DNA from: JADFSZ01 sp022560555 [NCBI: PVC group bacterium]
Lineage (GTDB): Bacteria > GCA-001730085 > JADFSZ01
Length of the DNA: 9,454 nucleotides
NCBI GenBank assembly: GCA_022560555.1
Contig: JADFSZ010000054.1
Span: 1 to 9,454 of the forward strand
Direction of reading: 5' to 3'
The notes beneath the pieces are model-generated. The model ran no database searches. It saw only the letters and a list, made by a program, of their open reading frames with translations, and was not told the DNA's origin. Positions within the stretch are counted from its first letter, which is position 1; each line of letters begins with the position of its first letter. The position numbers were made by a program, and so were the translations under genes. This document shows positions 1 through 4,914 of the stretch, piece by piece.

Positions 1-105
1 TTTTTTCTCTTAAAATATTTTATAGGCTGAGTATTCATAGTGATCCTAGGTTTTATTGTAGCTCAGAACAAGGTTGAAAGTGCCCATGATTTTACGATTA
101 AATCC

Positions 106-147
106 ACGATTGAGCACGTACGGGCGTAAATTGTTTCACGTGAAACA
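106..147 (+). repeat. Imperfect direct repeat, copy A (includes parS1)
   Basis: This 42-bp segment (ACGATTGAGCACGTAC... ending in parS1) aligns without gaps to 487-528, with 36 of 42 positions identical by eye. The similarity extends beyond the parS core through the upstream ACGATT-AGCACGTAC block, so the two parS sites seem to have been duplicated together with flanking DNA. Confidence 0.75.
132..147. other. parS: parS site 1
   Basis: Perfect 16-bp palindrome TGTTTCACGTGAAACA, matching the canonical chromosomal parS consensus bound by ParB/Spo0J. The symmetry does not extend beyond 16 bp. It is flanked by a separated inverted repeat, GCGTAAAT at 124-131 and ATTTACGC at 172-179. Confidence 0.95.
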
Positions 148-334
148 TCCTTAGCCGGAACTACGGGGCTCATTTACGCTAGTTTTCCTCTTCACGTGTC
201 CAAAATGGAGCTGATAGGACATCACAAGGGCTTAATTTTTTTCATACGGATAAGGGCCTCCGATATATAGATCAGGGCTTACAGTTATTATAATTGTCTT
301 GCTTCATTGAAGAAGTTGTTTTACTGAAAAGATA

Positions 335-350
335 TGTTTCACGTGAAACA
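335..350. other. parS: parS site 2
   Basis: Identical 16-bp palindrome TGTTTCACGTGAAACA; symmetry extends to 18 bp (334-351). It starts 203 bp after the start of site 1. Confidence 0.95.
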
Positions 351-486
351 TTAACAGGTATCTAAGGTCATTTCGTTAGCTTCACTTTCATGCTTCCAAA
401 AGGCAACTGAAATACCAATAGTCCTCCTGAGCTTTATCGTAATCTGCATAAAATTAAAAACATTTCTGGTCTTTGTGATTTAAGCT

Positions 487-528
487 ACGATTAAGCACGT
501 ACAGATGACAATTGTTTCACGTGAAACA
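487..528 (+). repeat. Imperfect direct repeat, copy B (includes parS3)
   Basis: Partner of the copy at 106-147, offset by 381 bp. The differences fall at six positions between the ACGATT motif and the parS core. Confidence 0.75.
513..528. other. parS: parS site 3
   Basis: Identical 16-bp parS core; the perfect palindrome extends to 24 bp (509-532, CAATT...AATTG). It starts 178 bp after site 2 and 381 bp after site 1. Confidence 0.95.
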
Positions 529-673
529 ATTGATATTTCTTATATATGCACCCTTAAATATGGCCGATAGGCCGCTATGGGGTTTATTCTTCTTGTTCTA
601 ACTCAGAAATGGATATTTTTTGTTCCTTGCAGGACGGGATCTCTCTGCGTTATTTGAATTTCATTAAATATGA

Positions 674-689
674 TGTTTCACGTGAAACA
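674..689. other. parS: parS site 4
   Basis: Identical 16-bp parS core; symmetry extends to 18 bp (673-690). It starts 161 bp after site 3, the shortest interval in the array. Confidence 0.95.
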
Positions 690-892
690 TTGCTTCTCCG
701 GCGAATCATGCCCCGTTGATCGCTAAGGTTGCTGAAGGAAGCCTAATAGACAAACATGATATTTTCTTATCATCCGCCTTGAAAATGGTCGTGTTGAAAT
801 TACTAGGTTTAAGATCCCCTGTGCTTGTGAAATCAAAAGCAGGCAACGCTTTTACGTTTTACGAATCACGCTTCACTATTTACGATTTTTAA

Positions 893-908
893 TGTTTCAC
901 GTGAAACA
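893..908. other. parS: parS site 5
   Basis: Identical 16-bp parS core; symmetry extends to 20 bp (891-910). It starts 219 bp after site 4 and 380 bp after site 3. YACGATT heptamers lie close on both sides (881 and 930). Confidence 0.95.
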
Positions 909-1062
909 TTGTAATTGTGATGGCTGATTCACGATTCGGAGAAAACCATCATCGAGGCATCACCTGGACACGATTTCCAAAGTATTTCATACCGGTTGAT
1001 GGAAGCTCAATATCATCTAAGCACAAAAAGAGAGATGATTCATTGAAGATAGTGTACTCTTC

Positions 1063-1104
1063 TTCACTAAAGCAATGTTTCACGTGAAACATTGCTTTAG
1101 TGAA
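1063..1104. repeat. 42-bp perfect palindrome around parS6
   Basis: Each 21-base arm pairs exactly with the other with no central spacer. The symmetry breaks at 1062/1105. The outer arms contain TTCAC/GTGAA, repeating part of the parS half-site. The palindrome is about one-third GC and is followed by a T-run at 1110-1115, so a transcript arriving from upstream could form a hairpin plus U-tract. Whether it acts as a terminator, a cruciform or an extended ParB site cannot be decided from sequence. Confidence 0.9.
1076..1091. other. parS: parS site 6, at the centre of a long palindrome
   Basis: Identical 16-bp parS core, the copy nearest parA. It is the exact centre of a 42-bp perfect palindrome (1063-1104) and ends 43 bp before the parA -35 box. 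ParB bound here could plausibly affect parAB transcription; that is inference. An extra half-site, GTGAAACA, follows at 1100-1107. Confidence 0.95.
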
Positions 1105-1134
1105 ACAAATTTTTTAATGAGAAAATCAAAGGAA

Positions 1135-1162
1135 TTGACACATTTTCTTAATATTGTATAAT
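1135..1162 (+). promoter_or_regulatory. Sigma70-type promoter of parAB
   Basis: Consensus -35 TTGACA (1135-1140), a 16-bp spacer and consensus -10 TATAAT (1157-1162). The expected transcription start is near 1168-1170, giving a leader of about 50 nt before parA. Both hexamers match the consensus perfectly, so basal strength should be high. The nearest parS site ends 43 bp upstream of the -35 box. Confidence 0.85.
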
Positions 1163-1184
1163 ACTCATTAACGGGTGTTTAGCT

Positions 1185-1209
1185 CCATCAAAACCCATCA
1201 AAAATGGGA
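1185..1209 (+). promoter_or_regulatory. parA leader: tandem CCATCAAAA repeat and small hairpin over the ribosome-binding site
   Basis: CCATCAAAA occurs twice in tandem with a 10-bp period (1185 and 1195). CCCAT (1194-1198) can pair with ATGGG (1204-1208) across a 5-nt loop. The only Shine-Dalgarno-like sequence, GGGA (1206-1209, 8 nt before the ATG), lies in the 3' arm of that stem. The stem is short, so a regulatory role is speculative. Confidence 0.35.
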
Positions 1210-1217
1210 CCTATCAC

Positions 1218-2108
1218 ATGGGGAAAATTGTTGCCATCGCTAATCAAAAGGGTGGCGTCGGAAAAACGACAACAGCGGTCAATTTAGCTGCTTGCCTATC
1301 GTTTGCCGGCAAAAAAGTTCTTCTTATCGACTTAGATCCACAAAAAAATGCGTGTAGCGGTCTTGGAGTTTACGAGGAAACTTATCAAATAAGCGCTGTT
1401 GACGTTCTGCTCAACGAAACTCCCGTAACGGATGCGATTCTAAAGACCTCTTTTAATAATCTTGACCTTCTTCCGTCTTCTTCAGATCTTGTCGGCGCTG
1501 AAGTGATACTTACCGACCTCCCCATGCGGGAGCAGAGGCTCAAAGCGGCCCTCAATAAAACTGTTCGTGATATGTATGACTTTATTTTCATTGACACCCC
1601 TCCGTCTTTAGGACTCATTACCATCAATGCTTTTGGGGCTTGCCACAGTGTCTTAGTTCCTATTCAATGCGAGTATTACGCGCTTGAGGGTGTTAGTAGC
1701 CTCATGATGACCATTGAAACCGTTCGTGAGAGATTAAATTCCCGTATCGAGCTTGAAGGTATTGTTATGACCATGGCGGATAAAAGGACGAATTTGAATC
1801 AACAGGTCATTGCTGAAGTAAGAGAGCATTTCTCAGAAAAAGTGTATCGAACTCTCATATATCGTAATATTACGCTGGCTGAAGCTCCAAGTTTTGGCAA
1901 ACCGGCCATATTTTATAATATAAGATCAGTAGGATCAAACTGTTATATTAGTCTTACAAAAGAATTTCTTGAAAAAAATTCCCAGGCGCCAAAGAAGGCT
2001 CTATCAAGGGGGCAGATGATTATTGATATTCAGGGTTCTGAGAGATATATTCAAGAATCGCATAGGGATTTCGTTGATTCTTCAATATTCGAAAAATCAA
2101 AAAAATAA
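1218..2108 (+). CDS. parA: Chromosome-partitioning ATPase ParA (Soj family) with an extended C-terminal tail
   Basis: ParA/Soj is a deviant-Walker ATPase that dimerises on ATP, binds nucleoid DNA non-specifically, and is stimulated by ParB to move origins apart. The 296-residue product has the deviant Walker A motif KGGVGKT at residues 11-17, the Walker A' motif DLDPQ at 38-42 and the Walker B region FIDTPPS around 124-130. The late GKPAIFYNIRS segment is also typical of the family. The start at 1218 gives a normal Soj N-terminus (MGKIVAIANQKGG) and has a weak GGGA ribosome-binding site 8 nt upstream. The usual Soj fold ends near residue 253. Here about 43 extra residues follow, containing KKALSRG (259-265), which resembles the ParA-contacting motif at the N-terminus of ParB. 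parB follows closely in the same operon, and the parS array lies upstream. The family call is secure; any role for the tail is unknown. Confidence 0.97.
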   Translation: MGKIVAIANQKGGVGKTTTAVNLAACLSFAGKKVLLIDLDPQKNACSGLGVYEETYQISAVDVLLNETPVTDAILKTSFNNLDLLPSSSDLVGAEVILTDLPMREQRLKAALNKTVRDMYDFIFIDTPPSLGLITINAFGACHSVLVPIQCEYYALEGVSSLMMTIETVRERLNSRIELEGIVMTMADKRTNLNQQVIAEVREHFSEKVYRTLIYRNITLAEAPSFGKPAIFYNIRSVGSNCYISLTKEFLEKNSQAPKKALSRGQMIIDIQGSERYIQESHRDFVDSSIFEKSKK

Positions 2109-2113
2109 CAATT

Positions 2114-2128
2114 GTGGAGGAAAATATG
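2114..2128 (+). promoter_or_regulatory. Ribosome-binding site deciding the parB start
   Basis: A strong GGAGG (2116-2120) lies 5 nt before the ATG at 2126. An in-frame GTG at 2114 overlaps this Shine-Dalgarno sequence and has none of its own, so the ATG at 2126 is the better start. Confidence 0.85.
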
Positions 2129-3010
2129 TTTAATATTGACTTAAATAATGATAAAGTGGTTCACAAAAAGGCTTTAGGTCGTGGTTTAGATGTATTAATC
2201 CCAGAAAAAGAGAAAAGACGTGGATTTGTTAATATCGAAATCGAGAAAATTATACCCAATGCCCTGCAGCCACGGAAAAATTTTGCCCCGGATGAACTTT
2301 CTAACCTTGCAGCCTCCATCAAAGAAAAGGGTGTTCTCCAACCGATCATTGTTCGCTCAAAGGGGAGCAAATATGAGTTGGTAGTCGGAGAAAGGCGCTA
2401 CCGGGCGGTCAAATCACTTGGATTATCTGTTATTCCTGCCATCATCAAGGAACTTTCGGATCGTGACATGCTCGAAATGGCCTTAATAGAGAATATCCAA
2501 AGAGAGGACCTTGATGCAATCGAAAAAGCTGAAGGATTTCTTAAGCTGATGAATGATTTCGGACTGACACACGATGAACTGGCACGTCATGTCGGACAGA
2601 GCCGAACGAGTGTTACCAACACATTAAGGCTGTTAAAGCTCCCCCATCGGATCAAAAAAGGGATTTCATATAAGAAAATCAATATGAGCCAGGCGCGGAC
2701 ATTGCTTGGACTGAAATCGGAGCATGAACAGATTCAAATGTACGAGCGTATTCTCGAAAACCCGCTCAACGTCAGGGATTTAGAAGAAATGGTGTCTGAT
2801 ATCCAAATCACATTAGATCCAAAATCCGTAACACGAAAAAAGAGGAAAAAAGACCCCCAATTAGGACTTCTCGAAGATGAATTGAGAGAGATTTGGGGAA
2901 CAAAGATCGTTGTGCGCGGCAATAACAAAAAAGGGCGCATTGAAATTCACTACTACTCTCTGGATGATCTGGACCGGATCCTGAAGCAATTAAAACGCCT
3001 CTCCCCATGA
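2126..3010 (+). CDS. parB: Chromosome-partitioning protein ParB (Spo0J family)
   Basis: ParB binds parS, then closes as a CTP-dependent clamp that slides along DNA, stimulates ParA and recruits SMC in many bacteria. The 294-residue product has all expected parts. The N-terminal ParA-interaction motif KKALGRGLDVLIP is at residues 14-26. The ParB/sulfiredoxin nucleotide-binding domain spans roughly 35-128, with GERRYRA (88-94) and ENIQRE (122-127), the motifs tied to CTP binding. A helix-turn-helix lies around 147-173. A basic linker (RKKRKK) leads to the C-terminal dimerisation domain (about 245-294). The start at 2126 rests on a GGAGG ribosome-binding site. The gene begins 17 bp after the parA stop and is surely co-transcribed with it. 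The six perfect parS sites upstream are its predicted targets. No truncation or missing motif is visible. Confidence 0.97.
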   Translation: MFNIDLNNDKVVHKKALGRGLDVLIPEKEKRRGFVNIEIEKIIPNALQPRKNFAPDELSNLAASIKEKGVLQPIIVRSKGSKYELVVGERRYRAVKSLGLSVIPAIIKELSDRDMLEMALIENIQREDLDAIEKAEGFLKLMNDFGLTHDELARHVGQSRTSVTNTLRLLKLPHRIKKGISYKKINMSQARTLLGLKSEHEQIQMYERILENPLNVRDLEEMVSDIQITLDPKSVTRKKRKKDPQLGLLEDELREIWGTKIVVRGNNKKGRIEIHYYSLDDLDRILKQLKRLSP

Positions 3011-3223
3011 AGTAATGAAACTTGCTATGAAACCCCTTCCTTTATTATGGCGGCTCCGGAAGCCCCTGAAGAAGAGATTTTTGTAAAATTCTAAAATTCA
3101 AAAAGTTGGCATAAAAAAAGACAGGACGCTGACTTGACGTCTCTCTCCTATCTTATATATAATTAGATGTTTGGACCCATCAAGCATGTTCTGGCATGCC
3201 AACGACAGTAAAGGGGTAATTCC
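3011..3223 (+). other. Intergenic region between parB and the wbpD-pil cluster
   Basis: This 213-bp gap holds no credible gene. It contains a good promoter (3134-3163) and a ribosome-binding site AAGGGG (3211-3216) 7 nt before the next ATG. A small inverted repeat, GCATG (3184-3188) and CATGC (3195-3199) with a 6-nt loop, lies in the predicted leader. No convincing intrinsic terminator for parAB is seen: GGCT-CCGGA-AGCC just after parB is too short a stem and lacks an adjacent T-run. Confidence 0.7.
3134..3163 (+). promoter_or_regulatory. Sigma70-type promoter of the wbpD-pilT-pilB-pilC cluster
   Basis: -35 TTGACG (3134-3139, five of six consensus bases), an 18-bp spacer and -10 TATAAT (3158-3163). 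The predicted transcription start is near 3170, giving a leader of about 55 nt. It is the only clear promoter before the seven-gene run that follows, so it probably drives the pilus genes too. Confidence 0.7.
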
Positions 3224-3808
3224 ATGAAGGGAAACTTGTATTTTGTTCATCCGACCAGCGTTGTTGACCAAGGAGCTGTCATTGGACGGGACACAAAAAT
3301 TTGGCATTTCTCACACATATCAGCACAAGCGATGATCGGACAAGATTGCAAAATTGGACAAAACGTCTTTATCTCTGATCATGTCAAAATCGGGAACAAT
3401 GTGAAAATTCAAAACAATGTTTCCATCTATACCGGAGTTGTTTTAGAAGATGATGTTTTTTGCGGCCCGTCTATGGTGTTTACGAATATTGTTAACCCGC
3501 GATCAAAATTTCCTAGGAATGATCCTAAATATTACCAAAAGACTCTCGTTAAACAAGGAGCGTCTATCGGAGCGAATGCTACCATTCTTTGCGGAATCAC
3601 TATCGGCAAACATAGTTTTATCGGAGCGGCCTCCGTTGTGACAAAAAGCGTTCCGGATTATGGATTGGTGTACGGGAATCCCGCCATGCTTAAGGGGTGG
3701 GTTTGTGTCTGCGGGAAAAAACTTGAAGGAAAAAATCAAGAATGGATGTGCCCTGATTGTCAAAAAGCTTATGATATCAACGGTCAAAAGGTGACCGCGA
3801 AAATATAA
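3224..3808 (+). CDS. wbpD: WbpD/WlbB-like N-acetyltransferase of the hexapeptide (left-handed beta-helix) family
   Basis: The 194-residue protein matches the length and pattern of the WbpD/WlbB family. These enzymes transfer acetyl from acetyl-CoA to the 3-amino group of UDP-2-acetamido-3-amino-2,3-dideoxy-glucuronate, a precursor of O-antigen sugars. Visible support includes hexapeptide repeats ([LIV]GxxxxI) through residues 19-75 and 114-140, the stretch NNVKIQNNVSIY (58-69), the motif VFTNIVNPRS (85-94), and IGANATILCG (115-124) followed by the YGNPA turn (150-154). The C-terminus has CxC (161, 163) and CxxC (176, 179), which could bind a metal; that is inference. The ATG has an AAGGGG ribosome-binding site. 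No other sugar-nucleotide gene is nearby, so the precise substrate is uncertain and a generic sugar acetyltransferase role remains possible. It is probably the first gene of the cluster with pilT 32 bp downstream, and could modify a surface glycan. Confidence 0.82.
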   Translation: MKGNLYFVHPTSVVDQGAVIGRDTKIWHFSHISAQAMIGQDCKIGQNVFISDHVKIGNNVKIQNNVSIYTGVVLEDDVFCGPSMVFTNIVNPRSKFPRNDPKYYQKTLVKQGASIGANATILCGITIGKHSFIGAASVVTKSVPDYGLVYGNPAMLKGWVCVCGKKLEGKNQEWMCPDCQKAYDINGQKVTAKI

Positions 3809-3840
3809 ATGTTCAGCATAACCTAAAGAATGGAGACAAA

Positions 3841-4908
3841 ATGAATATTGCGGAACTGCTGCTTATGGCAAAGGAAAACAATGCTTCTGACCTTCATATT
3901 TCTGTGGGATTACCGCCGATTTTGAGAATTCACGGAATTATGGAGAGGACAGGGTCGTCACCGATGGAAAAAGAAGAAACACACGACCTCTTGTATGACA
4001 TTCTTTCGGATGCCCAAAAGAGTACGCTCGAAGAAAAGATGGATATTGACTTTTCTCTTGAGGTCGAGAATGTCGGACGATTTCGCGTCAATATTTATCG
4101 GGATCGACGGGGGATTGCCGCCGCCTTCAGACTCATTCCTGAAGAAATCCGGTCTGTTCAAGAGCTAGGATTACCTGACGCTCTGACGCACCTGGCCCGG
4201 AGAAGAAAAGGGCTGATTCTTGTGACGGGTCCGACAGGAAGTGGAAAGTCTACGACGCTGGCAACAGTTATTGATCAGATCAATGAAGAAAGAAAAGAGC
4301 ATATCATTACTATTGAAGACCCTATTGAATTTATACATCAGCATAAAAACTGTATGGTCAATCAAAGAGAAATCGGTTTTCACGCGGAGTCTTTTAACCG
4401 GGCCCTTCGGGCGGCTCTCAGAGAAGACCCCGATGTGATTCTGGTCGGGGAAATGCGGGATCTAGAGACGATCGGCATGGCGATCACAGCCGCCGAGACC
4501 GGTCACTTGGTTTTAGCGACACTGCACACAAACAGCTGTGCAGAAACGATTGATCGTATTGTCGATGTGTTTCCGTCTCATCAGCAAAAACAGATTCGAA
4601 CGCAATTGGCCAATAGTATTCAAGGGGTACTCACCCAAACACTCATCCCGACGATTGACGGACGGGGGCGGGTTGTGGCGTGTGAAGTGATGATTGGAAC
4701 TACAGCGATCCGAAGTTTGATTCGTGAAGCCAAGCCCCATCAGATCGCGTCCGTTATCCAAACGAGCACAAAAGAAGGGATGCAGAGTATGGACCAGTGT
4801 CTTAAAAATCTTGTGATGGAGAGAAAAATTGCTTTGTCAGAAGCCATATCGCGCGCGGATCATGTGGATGAGTTTCGAAAGCTTGAAGCAACGTATGGTA
4901 CAAAATAA
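3841..4908 (+). CDS. pilT: Type IV pilus retraction ATPase PilT
   Basis: PilT is the hexameric cytoplasmic ATPase that depolymerises pilin and powers pilus retraction, twitching and DNA uptake. The 355-residue length is normal. Features in order: N-terminal PAS-like domain (about 1-110, with ASDLHISVG near the start), Walker A GPTGSGKST (130-138), Asp box ITIEDPIE (156-163), Walker B region DPDVILVGEMRD (196-207, catalytic Glu in GEMRD), and His box TGHLVLATLHTN (220-231). The signature AIRSLIRE (289-296) distinguishes PilT from PilB and is needed for retraction in characterised homologues. There is no tetracysteine zinc site, also as expected for PilT. A GGAG ribosome-binding site lies 5 nt before the ATG. 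A histidine kinase gene begins within 6 bp of the stop, which is unusual company for pilT. Confidence 0.96.
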   Translation: MNIAELLLMAKENNASDLHISVGLPPILRIHGIMERTGSSPMEKEETHDLLYDILSDAQKSTLEEKMDIDFSLEVENVGRFRVNIYRDRRGIAAAFRLIPEEIRSVQELGLPDALTHLARRRKGLILVTGPTGSGKSTTLATVIDQINEERKEHIITIEDPIEFIHQHKNCMVNQREIGFHAESFNRALRAALREDPDVILVGEMRDLETIGMAITAAETGHLVLATLHTNSCAETIDRIVDVFPSHQQKQIRTQLANSIQGVLTQTLIPTIDGRGRVVACEVMIGTTAIRSLIREAKPHQIASVIQTSTKEGMQSMDQCLKNLVMERKIALSEAISRADHVDEFRKLEATYGTK

Positions 4909-4914
4909 AGAATT

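Larger units (their letters stand above)
1..1217. other. Gene-free centromere-like region upstream of parA
   Basis: No convincing coding region is visible on either strand across these 1.2 kb, and I see no tRNA or rRNA. The block carries six identical parS sites, six same-strand YACGATT heptamers (starts 93, 105, 486, 881, 930 and 969), one long palindrome and the parA promoter. Between the parS sites the sequence is AT-rich and otherwise unremarkable. Sequence between successive parS sites is not obviously repeated, apart from the 42-bp repeat listed separately. ParB is known to load at parS and spread along flanking DNA, so a dense array beside parAB fits a chromosomal centromere. I found no DnaA-box cluster, so an origin inside this block is not supported. 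Confidence 0.85.

Noticed and set aside
188-203. A TTCACGTG core resembling a seventh parS site
   Set aside because: Only the central eight bases and one outer base match parS. The right arm (TCCAA) is wrong, so ParB binding is unlikely.
245-253. Possible DnaA box on the minus strand (TTATCCGTA)
   Set aside because: It differs from TTATCCACA at two positions, is isolated, and has no adjacent AT-rich unwinding element or box cluster, so it does not support an origin here.
289-294. TATAAT within the parS array as a second promoter
   Set aside because: There is no -35-like hexamer at a suitable distance and no gene immediately downstream.
1-1217. CRISPR array or mobile-element remnant suggested by repeated short palindromes
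   Set aside because: The repeated unit is exactly the parS consensus, spacers are long and irregular, and no cas or transposase gene or terminal inverted repeat is present.
2114-2125. GTG at 2114 as the parB start
   Set aside because: It overlaps the GGAGG Shine-Dalgarno sequence that serves the ATG at 2126 and has no ribosome-binding site of its own.
3052-3081. Terminator candidate after parB (GGCT-CCGGA-AGCC followed by ATTTTTG)
   Set aside because: The stem is only 4 bp, and the T-run is about 12 nt away and short.
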